The notes under the pieces were generated by a model. The model was not told the DNA's origin and searched no databases. It saw only the letters and a list, made by a program, of their open reading frames with translations. A stretch of DNA of 64,000 nucleotides, from the NCBI GenBank assembly GCA_030512295.1, contig JAULSR010000002.1, forward strand, positions 7,688,001 to 7,752,000, read 5' to 3'. A program made the translations under genes and the position numbers. The stretch comes from Bombardia bombarda. Lineage: Eukaryota > Ascomycota > Sordariomycetes > Sordariales > Lasiosphaeriaceae. Below, in pieces: positions 32,517 through 44,079 of this stretch (within the stretch, counting starts at the first letter, position 1; the number at the start of each line of letters is the position of its first letter).

Positions 32517-35500
32517 ATGGGGACAGAGATCGAGACTGACGCCGAGGGGCAGACGGAACCTCCTATATGTGGCTTCAAGAGTTCCGTATATTCTCCCACT
32601 CCCACTCCCACTCCCACTGCCACGCCCGCTGGACCGTCCGGGTCTAAGTCGCCGACGCTTGTCACCCTTGCCGGAACGCCCGGCACCGGCACCGCGTCGT
32701 CGATTTCGGGCACCTTTGTGTCCTCGTCCTCCACCACCACCGCGCAGGCCGTGACTCCCGAGGCGGCACACACGCTGTCCGTCCCCGATGTCTGTGTTTT
32801 GCTAAACACTGACCTCAAGTGCGTCCCTCTCTCTTCTTCTGCATAGATAATTGCTGCTAACTAACTAACGACAACAGAAATGGCCTCGACGACGCTGAGG
32901 CAGGCCGTCGCCTGCAGCAGCATGGCCCTAACAAGGTTGAGGGTGCCAAGGGGCTATCCGTGTGGACAATTCTCCTGAGGCAGATCTCCAACAGCTTGAC
33001 TCTTGTACTGGTCATCACCATGGTGCTGTCCTTCTGCATCAACGACAACATTGAAGGGGCCGTCATTGCCGCCGTCATTGTGCTCAACATTGTGGTCGGA
33101 TTCGTCCAGGACCTCCGCGCAGAGCAGACGATCCAGGCCCTGTACGCCCTCTCGGCGCCCACCTGCAGCGTCATCCGCAACAACGGGTCTCCGTCGACCA
33201 TCCGCGCCGAGGCCCTCGTGCCAGGCGACATTGTCCGCCTCAATGTCGGTGACGTGTGCCCGGCAGACCTGCGTCTTGCCGAGAGCATGAACCTCTCGAC
33301 CGATGAGGCGCTGCTCACGGGCGAATCCACGCCGGTAAGCAAGCACGCCGAGGCAATCCTCTCCCCAGACCGTGATAGCAACATCCCCATTGGCGACCGC
33401 GCCAACATGGTCTATGCTGCCAGCACCGTGACCCGCGGACGCGCCCTCGGCATCGTGACCCTGACGGGCATGAACACCGAGGTGGGCAAGATTGCCGGGC
33501 TGCTGCGGTCTGGTGGTAAAAGAAAGACGACTGTGGCTGCCGACACGGGGATGATGCGCAAGGCAGCAACCAGGGTGAAGGACGTGATGCGAGTGTTGCT
33601 GGGGCTGGACGGCACGCCGCTGCAGATCTCGCTGAGCAAGTTCGCCCTGTTGTTGTTCGCCCTGGCCATCACACTGGCCGTGATTGTGTTCTCGGTCAGC
33701 CTGTGGAAGGTGACCAACGAAGTGCTGATCTATGGTATCTGTGTGGCCGTCGCCGTCATACCCGAGAGCCTGATTGCGGTGCTGACCATCGCGACGGCGC
33801 TGGGTACGCGCGCCATGGCACGCGGGAACGTGGTGATACGCAAGCTGGCGGCCCTCGAGGCCGTGGGCGGCGTCACCAACATCTGCTCGGACAAGACAGG
33901 CACGCTGACGCAGGGCAAGATGGTGGCCAGGCGGATCTGGCTCGCCGATGACACTGAGGTGGTTGTCGAGGGCGGCACGGGTGGTCCCTTTGACTGGGCC
34001 AGTGGCACCGTGACGGTCGACGGTGTCGTGGCAGATGAGAAGGATCCCGAGTCTGCCAGCAGCGGCCCTCTCAGCGAGTTTCTCGAGACAGTAGCTCTCT
34101 GTAACAACGCAACTGTCACCAAAGCCCACGACCAAACCTACTCGGCCATCGGAGAGCCCACTGAGATTGCCCTGCAGGTATTTGCCATGCGCTTTGGCAT
34201 GGGAAAGCCAACCCTCCTCCATTATACCGTGGCTGGTGCGGAAAAGGAAGCGGAGAAAAAGAAGACACTTCTTCTCTCCGAGTTCCCTTTCGACTCGTCT
34301 CTCAAGCGGATGACAGTCGTTTATTCCGATGCCGGGCTGGACACAACCCACGCCTACACCAAAGGCGCTCTCGAGGCCATCCTCCCGCTGCTCGACACCT
34401 CGGACGAGCAAAAGACTCGGATCGTGGCAAAAGCAGACGCCCTTGCAGGCGAAGGTCTGCGCGTGCTGTGTGTAGCCAAACGACGCGTGGACCCTGCCAC
34501 ATTCTCCGGTGTCCTGCACAGTCAACGAGCATCCACAGAGCGCCATCTGACCTTCCTTGGCCTGGCTGGCCTCTACGACCCACCACGGCCTGAGTCGGCG
34601 GCAGCGGTGAGACGCTGCCAGGAGGCTGGCATCACGGTGCACATGCTGACGGGCGACCACGTCAAGACGGCCACCACCATCGCATACGAGATTGGCATCC
34701 TGCAGCAGCCATCTGCTGCTAGAAACAGCAGCTATGATGACGGCAGAATCATGGAGGCCCACGCCTTCGACTGCCTTAGCGACGCTCAGGTGGACGCCAT
34801 GCAACATCTCCCGCTCGTGTTGGCACGCTGTAGTCCGACGACCAAGGTGCGCGTGGTGGAAGCCATGCACCGTCGCCGGGCCTTTTGCGTCATGACTGGC
34901 GACGGTGTCAACGACTCCCCAGCACTCAAAATCTCGGATGTAGGCATTGCCATGGGGCTGAACGGCAGTGATGTCGCCAAGGAAGCCGCCGATATGGTCT
35001 TGACAGATGACAACTTTGCGTCCATCGTTACGGCCATCGAAGAAGGCAGGAGGCTATTTGACAACATCCAAAAGGTCGGCACTTCAGTCCACCCAACCCC
35101 CCGCCAGTGAGATGAACATTGTTTGCAAAACTAACACCCCCAGCAGTTCCTCCTCCACCTCCTCATCTCCAACATCGCCCAGGTCATCCTCCTCCTCCTA
35201 GGCCTGACCTTCCGCGACAGCCACTCCGTCTCCATCTTTCCCCTCTCCCCCCTCGAGATCCTCTGGGCCAACCTGGTCACCTCGTCCTTCCTCGCCCTGG
35301 GCCTCGGCCTCGAGCCCGCCCAGCCCGACATCATGCAGCGCCCGCCCCACGATCTGCACATCGGTATCTTCACGCGCGAGCTCATCACCGACAAGTTCGT
35401 CTACGGCACCGCCATGGGTGGTCTGTGCCTGGCCGCCTTCACCAGCGTCGCCTACACGGGCGTCTCTGGCCCGCACATCAGCACCAACCACGGATGCAAC

Positions 35501-35908
35501 GAGACCTGGAGCCAAGGGTGCGAGGTGGCCTTCAGGGCGAGGGCTACCACCTTTGCCACCCTGACCTTTTTGCTGCTGGTCACAGCCTGGGAGTCCAAGC
35601 ACTTTACACGCTCCTTGTTCAACATGTACCCCGAGAAGTTCAAGGAGCCCTGGTCCGTCATCCGCACTGTCTGGCTGAATAGGTTCCTGTTCTGGGCTGT
35701 CTCTGCCGGCTTTGTCGTTGTCTTTCCCGTCATTTATATCCCCGTGGTAAACCGAGTGGTATTTAAGCACGACGCAATCACTTGGGAGTGGGCCATTGTC
35801 GGGGCCTGTGTCGTGCTTTATACAGCCATTGTCGAGGGGTGGAAGGCGGTGAAGAGACGGTTTGGAATCGGAGCAAAGGTGATAGTCACCATCGCAGAGG
35901 TGGTCTAG
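32517..35908 (+). CDS. P-type ATPase, ENA (type IID) Na+/K+ efflux pump (1086 aa)
   Basis: Exons 32517-32818, 32878-35074 and 35147-35908 join in frame through GT-AG introns of 59 and 72 bp. The pump exports Na+ or K+ at the plasma membrane using ATP. Visible landmarks are the N-terminal cation-ATPase domain (NKVEGAKGLSVWTILLRQ), the actuator motif LLTGESTPV, membrane helix M4 with VAVIPESLIAV, the phosphorylation site CSDKTGTLTQ with Asp at about residue 439, KGALEAILPL in the nucleotide domain, MLTGDHVKTA, the hinge MTGDGVNDSPALK and the C-terminal helices M5-M10. The length and the PESL variant fit type IID rather than Ca2+ pumps. The first 90 residues are a Pro/Ser/Thr-rich tail with a PT repeat. 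Such pumps are usually induced by salt or high pH. Confidence 0.93.
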
Positions 35909-36670
35909 TTTTAGCCAGAGTAAGTAACAGTAACTCGAGCTGGCCAAATATCAAGGTAAGTTTTACCTTGATACACTCTTTTAGAGGGCAAGGGGTAAGG
36001 GAATAGGGGGTTGTGGCTTCTCAATGTGGTCGCTGTCACTCATTTGCATGATTTCATTCTATCACAGACTGTCTGTTCGATTCACGTCATTTTTCCTATC
36101 AGTTATTGTCATTTTGACTATTCACTCATTCTGATTCGCTTTCCTTTATTGTTGAATTTCTTAGTTGAGCTACGGGGAGGGTAGAGAATAGGGGGTGAGG
36201 ATACTCACACGCTCGTTACACATCGACCGAACGATGTTCCATGGATCTGCAACAAACAATACAACTTACCACTGTCTTTCTCAGCATATAGGAACATGTA
36301 TGTTCCAACAACTACAGGTACCTAGATAGCAATTTATACAAATGATGTACCTCGCATCTGAACGCTGGGAACCACTGGCTTCTCATTAAATACGTACTCT
36401 AGTGCTGCCAATTTCTAGCTATCAAGCTTAAACCCGAACTTTCGGGCTCTTTACCTATTATTAAAAACAGTTTCAAAAATGAACAAACCGGAATACTCGG
36501 GAGTCGGTGGTCGGCCAGCGAGTCGGCAATCGGCACATTCAAGTATAACGTGTCGGGAGTCGGCCACCGAAGTCATGTGGGGCCACGATTGCATCAGACC
36601 AAAATCATGCAAATGGAGCTGGCAGATGTTTGCAGCCATGAATTCTTTTTCTACGACCAAAATTCAACAA
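35909..36670. other. Intergenic, AT-rich with short repeats
   Basis: This holds the 3' region of the ATPase gene and AT-rich DNA. At 36436-36449 there is a small hairpin (CCCGAA, 2-nt loop, TTCGGG). The 11-bp unit TCGGGAGTCGG occurs at 36497-36507 and again at 36553-36563, among further GTCGG units. The sequence could be a relic of a small element lying next to the tRNA gene. Confidence 0.45.
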
Positions 36671-36764
36671 GCCCGATTAGCTCAGCTGGTTAGAGCGTCG
36701 TACTAATAGATATCCTATCTATCAAGTAATGCGAAGGTCAACAGTTCAATCCTGTTATTGGGCA
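36671..36764 (+). tRNA. tRNA-Ile (anticodon AAU) with a 20-nt intron
   Basis: The acceptor stem GCCCGAT pairs with ATTGGGC, followed by discriminator A. The D arm is TAGCTCAGCTGGTTAGAGC. The anticodon stem TCGTA pairs with TGCGA around the loop CTAATA-A, with an insertion of 20 nt after position 37, the usual intron site. The T arm AACAG-TTCAATC-CTGTT is intact. Confidence 0.88.
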
Positions 36765-37133
36765 TTTGGCTCTATTTATTGTTTTGTTACTTAGGAGAAA
36801 GTCATTGATTACCTTTTGGTAAAACCATAGTTTTTACTCTGCTTTCCATGTTTGCTTAGTCAACTTCGTTTTAACTGTTGTATTAATGTATTTAATGTAT
36901 TTATAATATTTTTAATTAAGAGAGACATTTAATTAAAAACTTTCTCGCGTACGTACGTATTAAACTCCTAAGCACATCCATCGTTGCTCTGAAACGGGGT
37001 CCAACCCTGCCACGACCCTTGGAGTGGATACAAACTGTAATATTTGTGCAAAAAATACCTCGCTTTGTCTAGGGACTCTGGGCATATAATCAAAGATGCC
37101 TACGTAAAAATTCAACATTTAAAGGTTGTCACA
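36765..37133. other. AT-rich spacer between two tRNA genes
   Basis: About 370 bp, strongly AT-rich with a (CGTA)-type repeat near 36948-36958. A T run following the tRNA-Ile gene could terminate RNA polymerase III. No gene is seen. Confidence 0.5.
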
Positions 37134-37240
37134 GCCCGGCTAGCTCAATCGGTAGAGCGTGAGACTCTTAACATGGACAGGAGCTTCCTCGTCAAACTTA
37201 GACCATCTCAAGGTTGTGGGTTCGACCCCCACGTCGGGCT
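37134..37240 (+). tRNA. tRNA-Lys (anticodon CUU) with a 34-nt intron
   Basis: GCCCGGC pairs with GTCGGGC (one G-U), followed by discriminator T. The D arm is TAGCTCAATCGGTAGAGC. The anticodon stem TGAGA pairs with TCTCA around loop CTCTTA-A, interrupted by 34 nt after position 37. The T arm TGTGG-GTTCGACC-CCACG is intact apart from the terminal pair. A T-rich stretch downstream is a likely polymerase III terminator. Confidence 0.9.
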
Positions 37241-39366
37241 CAATTCCCGTCGTTGCTTGGCAATTCTTTCTTTTGCTCTCTATCTTTTTGCCCATCTCTG
37301 TTCATGTCTCTTACAAACGACACTTACACAGTCACTATTTGATTTGGATACATCAGTTGACACAATGACAGAGAGAGTAGAGGAGTTTATGGGAATAATT
37401 CTTTCTTTATGAGGCTTCAGATTTCTTCTCATGACGTTTCTGATAGTATGAGCTTAATTGGGTGGCTTTGGAATGGCATGTTTTGGAGATAATTCACCAT
37501 ATCGTGTCCTTTTAGTTAACTTCTCGGGGGCTGTTTAAGAGGGAGATATTCGTTGGCTTGAGATTTGTCTTTTAGAACAATTGAAGTCATGATTGAGAGT
37601 TGGCCCAGGCAGCCCAGACACCCCTGTATATCGAGCACAGTCGAATATCTGAGTACCAGTACCACAGTACTGTTGATGCAGCTTACTTATTCGTGCATGG
37701 CTTGCTTATTATGACGCCGAATCTCACAATCACGAGGCAATGACAGCGAAAATGTTCGGTGAGTTTCGGTGACATGTGCATTGTAGTGCGACGTGACGAC
37801 GTCCCGTTTCATCGGGCTGTCTGGCCCCCTGCTCTATGGGCAAGCTCGTGTGCGCCCATGCTCCAACGGGAGGGGATGGGGGGGGAACGCGGGGCAGCGC
37901 GCGCCTTCACAAGCTTGATGACATTTTACGCGTAGCACAGACTGAACAACGGGAAATGGGCAAATGGCCGGGCCCCAGTTCCATTATTCCTATCAAAGCA
38001 GGGTTTCAGTAATGGTCGTCCGTCCTGCAGTGGTGTCCGCTTTAGGGCGCAACGAGTCCAGCTTTGTTGGATTGGAAAGGCAGCCAAGGCCACCTAGGTC
38101 AGATATTCAGCAGTCTCAACAAGGGATACTACGTGGGGCATGCCTGACCCAAAATCACCTCATCGCCTTTCCAGATGGCACATCAGCTTCATTGGGCAAC
38201 GCGGGGACTCTTAGCCTCGATGATGACGATTTCTTTATTTGGGGAAAAGGGAAAACGTTTGTAATGCGTGTTATAAATTGACAGACACCGATTGTTGGAC
38301 GGATTGTGATAGGTGGGCGTGGCACTCGCTCGCCGACGACCACAGATGAAAAATGATGGGAGAGAATGAGGAAAGAAAACGGCAACTCCGCGTCGATACA
38401 TCTAGTACCTATAAGGTGCGGTTGGTGGGATGCGATGGGAAGAAAAAAAAACCCTTCATTCCGATAGTGGCAAGAAAACTCTGTTGACAGCATGGTCACG
38501 GCAGTCCCGGTGGTGGTGGTGGTTGTTGTGTGCAGCGGGAGGGCATGGAAAGGTTATGGAAGGCAGGCAGCTCAGGTCGGTACCGGCCACCTGCCTCAGA
38601 GCAAGGCAAGGCAGGTGCGAATGCTAAAGGAGGGGTGACGGGAGGGCGGATAGGTATCCTGTAGTGCCAATTAAAGTGGCTGCATGGGATTGGGGGGCAG
38701 CGATGGATGGATGCAAGAAGAAAATGGAAATAAGATACTGGTGGCATTCGTACCTTCCAAGTGCTTGCAGATTGGAATTGGGCAGGAACATTGCGCGGAA
38801 AAGCCCGATAGTGGGCACATTGCGCGGGAGAATGGTACGTTTTGGCGCCAAAAGTGCAGCGCCATGCGTCCCTAGACTACTTACTCCCTCCCACAGGCTC
38901 CGGAGTTCGGTGATGCACAGCAGAGACAGGGTGGCCGGGTCGAGACCCCATCCATGCAGTCATGCAGGGCAGGGACCGCTGATTGGCCCGTGGCCTATGG
39001 GTGATTGATCGAGCTCGGGCTCGGCTGGGATGGGGCTCGAGGACAAGGTGCAAAGTTACGCTGGAGGCTTGGACGACAAGAAATCGAAAGCTTGTGAAAA
39101 AACCATTTATCTTCAGTGCTGCCCTCCCACCTCTCCACCTTTCCTCTCACCCAGCAATTCAATTACCCACCACCGTTGCCCAAGCCCCACCGAATTCTCC
39201 TCGCTCGCGACCTGTCCTTCTGGCTCTGAAGTCTGACGTGCGCGGCAATCAGTTCACTCTGCATCAACCTCGCACCTTCGAAACCTCGCTCCCCAGGACA
39301 GCAATCGTCGCGAGGAGAAAGGGTCGACACCTTTGACACCTCAAACCACCTACCTAATAATCAATC
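37241..39366. other. 2.1-kb intergenic region before kgd4
   Basis: No convincing gene. It contains a GTAC-rich cluster at about 37654-37674, a G-rich tract near 37869-37900 and, at the right end, a CA/CT-rich leader typical of a fungal promoter and 5' untranslated region for the gene at 39367. Confidence 0.5.
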
Positions 39367-39835
39367 ATGTTCGCTACCCGTGCCCTGCGCCAGGCTGCCC
39401 AGCACGCCGAGCGCACCCCGTCCATCAAGTTTGTTGGCAAGCGGACGATTCCCTGTATGAACTCGCCTTTCGTCCTCTGTCTGTCGTGAACAAAAAGCTG
39501 ACTTTTGCTCGGCAGCGTCTGTCGACCATACCCCCCAGCCGCACCCTGCGTCGCCCACACACACGCTCCCCGCCTCCTTCACTTCGGCCTCGTCCTCCCA
39601 CAACACATTCAGCTCGTACCGCGACCACGCGCAGCAGTTCGGACCCCTTCGCAAGACCATCAAGGCCGATGGCTCGGGCGTCGGCGGCGCCTCGGGCTCC
39701 CAGCTCGGCCCTGTAGCTCCGCCTAAGGGGGTCTACTTCGACCGCAACGAGCTCCCCGCCCGCTTCCACAGAGCCCCTATCAGCCTGGATGAGATTGAGG
39801 CTCTGGAGTCGGGCGGCGCGGCGGCCTTTGCTTAG
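39367..39835 (+). CDS. kgd4: Kgd4/Ymr31-type subunit of the 2-oxoglutarate dehydrogenase complex (135 aa)
   Basis: Exon 1 is 39367-39454 and exon 2 is 39516-39835, joined through a 61-bp GT-AG intron. The N-terminus MFATRALRQAAQHAERTP is a mitochondrial presequence that flows into the conserved IKFVGKRTIP. The middle (SVDHTPQPHPASP, YRDHAQQFGPL) and the C-terminus GVYFDRNELPARFHRAPIS followed by LDEIEALESGGA match the Kgd4/MRPS36 family. In yeast this protein tethers the E3 subunit to the 2-oxoglutarate dehydrogenase core; it was earlier called a mitochondrial ribosomal protein. The size and the single intron near the 5' end fit fungal orthologues. It acts in the mitochondrial matrix. Confidence 0.9.
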
Positions 39836-41063
39836 ACCATCTCGTTCGATTTCTCGGTATGAGGATGACAGCGGATAAAAAGGATCGGTGCTTGCGACAT
39901 ACACACAGATTCAGACAGGACTAGAGTGCCATCGAATCGGAGCACGACCCCCCTCCCCTCCCCTCGAGCTAGGTTGAGGGCGGGGATCAGGATCAGGTGC
40001 CGAATTGAACTTACAACAGAAGAAAGATACCACGAAAAACGCAACGAGCCCCGGCAGAACTGGATGGAGGTAGACATGTTTTTTTCTTACACGAGGGACG
40101 TTGCCATGACAAATACAGATAAAGCTGAGACAGTCGTGGTTGACGACTGAGGGGATTCACGGCGCCGCATCCGGTATTATCACTGCGCCTCGAATGGGGC
40201 ATATTCTCAACAATGATTCCCATCGACATCGCTAGGTCTTTTTTTCTTTTCTTTTTCCTTTTGAGAGCTTGTCACAGAGCTTGTTGGGAACTTTCAGGTT
40301 GATGCTTTGGTTATTTTGCTTTGGCATACAACAACACTGGACTTCAAGTAGAGAGATTGGGATTTTAAGAGGCTGTGATTATCCGAAGTCGTGCATACAG
40401 CACAAATGAAAGCCTCGAAGCTACCGTCGGCAACCAGGTGCCTTGCTTGGGTCTAACGTGGGTAGCTATAGGCATGAGGAAAAACATTTTAAAACTTTAC
40501 CAATCATCTTATTCCCCATTGGTACCACATGTACTCTCGTGATCTGCCCATGACCTTTTGACTGTTGTTGCCCTGGTAGTTCGTGTTCTGCATCCTCATG
40601 CATCTGACTGCACCACGGATTGCTCGGAAACAATTGGAGACCTTATGCCTGCCGGGAACTTCCGACAACGTCGGGTGGAAGGAACCTATCCAATTAGGTG
40701 ACAAGCTGGTCCTTGCAGAGGTCTGCCGCCCGCTGCCGGGAGCTCTGAGCTAGGTTAGGTAGGCAGCTAAAAAATTAAGCAGTACCTAAATTTCCAATCG
40801 TTCTGTTCTGACAGGACCTTGGCCAACTGCACTAGTCCACCACTCGAAACTGAGTGTCATTATTAACGATCGTCAGACACCATAAAGTACCCATCACTCC
40901 GATCTTACGACAGCGAGACAATGATCTAAAGATGCACACAGATCTCCTAGATACCGTCCTCATCACCAATCACAAAATCCCGACAGCTTCCGACGGCACC
41001 TCGTCCTCTTCCACCGCCACGGGACTACTGGCAGCAGCAAGGCCGATCGCAGACAGTAATAGA
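39836..41063. other. Intergenic, no gene seen
   Basis: This holds the 3' region of kgd4 and the promoter and leader of the heme lyase gene. The heme lyase frame is open upstream to 40854 with further ATG codons at 40854 and 40932, so the 5' boundary is uncertain. Confidence 0.5.
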
Positions 41064-41998
41064 ATGAAGGAGTCTAGTTCAGGTGCTGATGTCAGGGTTG
41101 CGCGGGATGGCGACGAGGCAAAGTGTCCGGTTGACCACAAGACGCGCGAAGAGTGGATTCGGCAGGCGCGGGCAGCGGCAGCAGCAAAAGGCGACACAGA
41201 AGCGCAAATAGCGATGCCACACCCTCCCAGGACAGCAGTCGCAGCAGCAACAACAGAACAATCCCCCACACAGCAGTCGTCGTCGTCATCGTCATGGACC
41301 TCGTGGCTGCCCTTCTCCTCTCGACAACAACAACAACAACAACAACAACAGCCGCAACAACCATCCTCCTCTTCTTTCGCAAACACACAATCGCCCTCAT
41401 CAGCACCACGAATCCCCCACCTCGACGAATCCCGCGAAATCTCGTCCATCCCACGCGCCCCCTCATCGCCCGCTGATCCAGCCGCCCCCCTCCCACGCGC
41501 CCGTCCAACCACGAGCTCGAGACGGGTGCCTCGCCCACGGGGAAATGGATCTACCCGTCCGAGAAGATGTTCTTCGAGGCTATGCAGCGCAAGGGCTTCT
41601 CGTCGGCCGCCGCCGCCGACATGAAGACGGTGGTGCCCATCCACAACGCAGTCAACGAGCGCGCCTGGCAGGAGATCTTGCGCTGGGAGGCGCCCTTTTT
41701 GGAGAAAGACAAATGTGGCGGGCCGCGGCTGCACAGTTTTGCGGGGCTGAGCGAGAGCATGTCGCCCAAGGCACGGTTCAATACGCTGTTGGGATACACG
41801 GCGCCCTTTGACCGACATGACTGGGTTGTGGATCGCTGTGGCAAGACGGTGGAATACGTGATCGACTTTTATGCGGGGAGGAATGATCAGAGCGGTAATG
41901 GAGGAGGCAAGCTGAACTTTTACCTCGACGTCAGGCCAAAACTGAATAGTTGGGAGGGGATCAAGATGCGCGTCTTGAGAGGGACGGGACTCGCATAG
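41064..41998 (+). CDS. Holocytochrome c-type synthase (cytochrome c or c1 heme lyase), frameshifted in a C run
   Basis: The enzyme attaches heme to apocytochrome c or c1 in the mitochondrial intermembrane space. The N-terminal CPVDHKTREEW motif is the heme-regulatory CP motif. A Ser/Gln-rich linker with about nine Gln follows, then the conserved core: WIYPSEKMFFEAM, VPIHNAVNERAWQEIL, GYTAPFDRHDW with its key His, VDRCG, YVIDFYAG and FYLDVRPKLNSWEG. The linker and core are in different frames that meet at a run of six C (41485-41490); seven C would restore one frame. No GT-AG intron fits there. Because this enzyme is needed for respiration, a sequencing error is the likelier cause. Start 41064 is chosen because CPVDH normally lies near the N-terminus; 40932 is possible. 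Confidence 0.85.
41324..41350. repeat. (CAA)n repeat encoding poly-Gln
   Basis: A trinucleotide array in the disordered linker of the heme lyase gene, giving about nine Gln in a row. Its length probably varies between isolates without loss of function. Confidence 0.85.
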
Positions 41999-42783
41999 CT
42001 GTGAAACGATAAAAGGGTGGAAAGTACAGAGGATGAGTAGGGGAGAGTTGGTCAAGGACTGGTTGCTGTATTGTTGAATTGTATTGTATTGTATCAACAG
42101 CTTGTTTTATTGCTGGGATGTTATACCTCACCTCATACCTCACCTCTTCCGAGTCGTTGGCAAGGGATCTTCTGCAGTTTAGAAATCGGCAGTATTGCTG
42201 TCAGAGGGAAGGAAAAAAAAAGGGGCGTCTAGGCGACAGAGGGGCTGAGTCTAAGTGAAGGTAATCTGTTCAAGAGTGAGCCAGGAATGAGCACCGATTT
42301 GCCATTCTCTGGATGGTATCTCGCGTGTCTGCTTTGTGAGTGTATGTATACAAATAGGTATCTACCTTACCTACCCTCCCAATTTCCCATTTCCCTGACC
42401 TTACCCATACAACGAACGAGACTTTGTTACCCAACCCAGTATACCGAACAAGAAGAATAAAATGTAATCGCAGCAGAACTGTCGCCTTTCGCTCGCTGTT
42501 TCTGTCTTTCGTCTCAGACAGCCGTCTGTCTCTGCCTCTGTCTCTGCCTGGACAGGCTTATTATTCTATTACGCCTCATTAAAACCTCCGACTCAGTCAC
42601 TCTTGACTTCAGGCTGGCCGTATTGGCCGGGATCTTTTTCCGAAAATGCGGACACTGTTGCGACCAAGGTGAAAATAATCAGCATGGGTGTTAGGGCGGA
42701 GTATGACTTGTCGCTTCACGACTTGTCCACCTTTGCGACAAAACAAACAAAACGGAAGGGGGGGATAAGAAAAAAAATGTGTA
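41999..42783. other. Convergent 3' intergenic region
   Basis: About 785 bp between the ends of the heme lyase and RUS1-family genes, which converge here. Pyrimidine-rich CTGTCT repeats lie at 42510-42555. No gene is seen. Confidence 0.5.
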
Positions 42784-44079
42784 TCACATGCCCTTCTTCC
42801 CATCGCCGCCGACCCTTACGCGAATGGGCAATCTCGTCTCGAGTGCATTTGTATTCAGGTCCCAGCCTGCTGTCCTGAGCGCCGAAAACAAAGAGTCCTT
42901 CTGCTCGTCCGACACATAGCCCAACGGCATCTCGTTCTCGTAATGGCTCTGTAGCCCATCCTTTAGCGCCGAGTCGAAATGGTACGCGTGGTTGACCGCG
43001 TCAAACCAGGCCCCGAGGGCGCTGGTGGTGCCCTCTTTGAGCGCCAGCCGCATATAGAAGTTGCCGGCGCGGTGCCAGATGCCCAGGAAGTATGTGTTGG
43101 TCTCAAAGTCATAGCGGTGGTAACCGCGCGGGTTCCAGCTCATGATGTCGCTGTAGGTGCCGAAGTCGCAGAAGCCTGTGTACTCGCCGCTTTTGCTCGA
43201 CACATTGCCGCGACCGCTAGTGAGAATGCTCTCGCGCTGGGCGACGTGGTCGGGGTTCAGGATGGTGTTGTGTTCGAGCCACTCGCGGAAGACGATGGTG
43301 GCGCGCTGGCGGTTCAGGGTGCGCATCTTGACACACCGCACGGCGCGGTAGTTCATGGCCAGGTGCACGCCCACGAGCACCATCATCAGCACCCAGACGA
43401 CCTGCTTGTCCTCCACCAAGCGCACGACCAGCGACCCCACGAGCATGCCCAGCAGGCTGACAATGGTCTCTTGCGATGCTTCCTTGGCATTGAGCTCAGC
43501 CAGGTTTCCCGTCAGGGCGAAGTGGGCCGATAGACTGGCCTTGCTGGCGTTGGCCGCGACGCCGCATAGTGACCGTAGCACGCCGGCCGAGACGATGATG
43601 CCGAGCTTGGGAAAGTAGGGGAGGGCGGGGGTCAGCAGGTCGAGGAACTGGGCGCTGTCGTTGAGGATGTCGGCCAGGAAGCGGTAGAACTTGCACTCGG
43701 GCTCGATGGCCTGGCCCATGCGGTGGGCGAACAGGATGGTGGCGATGCGCGAGATGGTATCGCCCGTGATCTTGAGAATGAGGGCGCCCGTGGGCGAGGT
43801 GGACGAGTCGCCGACGCCGAGGCCCTCCAGCACCGCGCGGTTAGCGAGCAGCGACGTGATGGACGAGGCAAACGCCTGCAGAGAGTCATAGGTCTGGTAG
43901 GGCAGGTAGTCGTCGGTCACGGTATGGGGGAAGCCGGCAGGCAGGAAGGCGTAGAAGACGGCCTTGGCGAGGGGCACTTTGGTCTTTTCGCTTCGCAGCG
44001 TCTCTTTGTCGCTGTCGGTGCCCGTGTAGGTTGTGATTACGTTCCCCGCCGGGTCGATGTCGTACATGGTCCTGCTCAT
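42784..44079 (-). CDS. RUS1 family (DUF647, root UVB sensitive) membrane protein (431 aa)
   Basis: A single exon. The N-terminal part (KAVFYAFLPAGFPHTVTDDYLPYQTYDSLQAFASSI) and the conserved core (GDTISRIATILFAHRMGQAIEPECKFYRFLADILNDSAQFLDLL, with GIIVSAGVLRSLCGVAANASKASLSAHFA) match the RUS/DUF647 family, named for plant proteins linked to UV-B response and vitamin B6 homeostasis. Hydrophobic helices around residues 150-270 suggest a membrane protein; plant relatives are in plastids or mitochondria, and the fungal role is unknown. The C-terminal 180 residues are soluble-looking and rich in aromatic residues. The ATG at 44079 is the first Met and gives the expected N-terminus. A GGT repeat lies about 85 bp upstream. 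Confidence 0.85.
   Translation of the reverse strand: MSRTMYDIDPAGNVITTYTGTDSDKETLRSEKTKVPLAKAVFYAFLPAGFPHTVTDDYLPYQTYDSLQAFASSITSLLANRAVLEGLGVGDSSTSPTGALILKITGDTISRIATILFAHRMGQAIEPECKFYRFLADILNDSAQFLDLLTPALPYFPKLGIIVSAGVLRSLCGVAANASKASLSAHFALTGNLAELNAKEASQETIVSLLGMLVGSLVVRLVEDKQVVWVLMMVLVGVHLAMNYRAVRCVKMRTLNRQRATIVFREWLEHNTILNPDHVAQRESILTSGRGNVSSKSGEYTGFCDFGTYSDIMSWNPRGYHRYDFETNTYFLGIWHRAGNFYMRLALKEGTTSALGAWFDAVNHAYHFDSALKDGLQSHYENEMPLGYVSDEQKDSLFSALRTAGWDLNTNALETRLPIRVRVGGDGKKGM

Noticed and set aside
32954..34870. 638-codon open frame on the minus strand
   Set aside because: It lies exactly opposite the ENA-type ATPase exon. Its His/Gly/Arg-rich composition is typical of the antisense frame of a GC-rich gene and has no domain.
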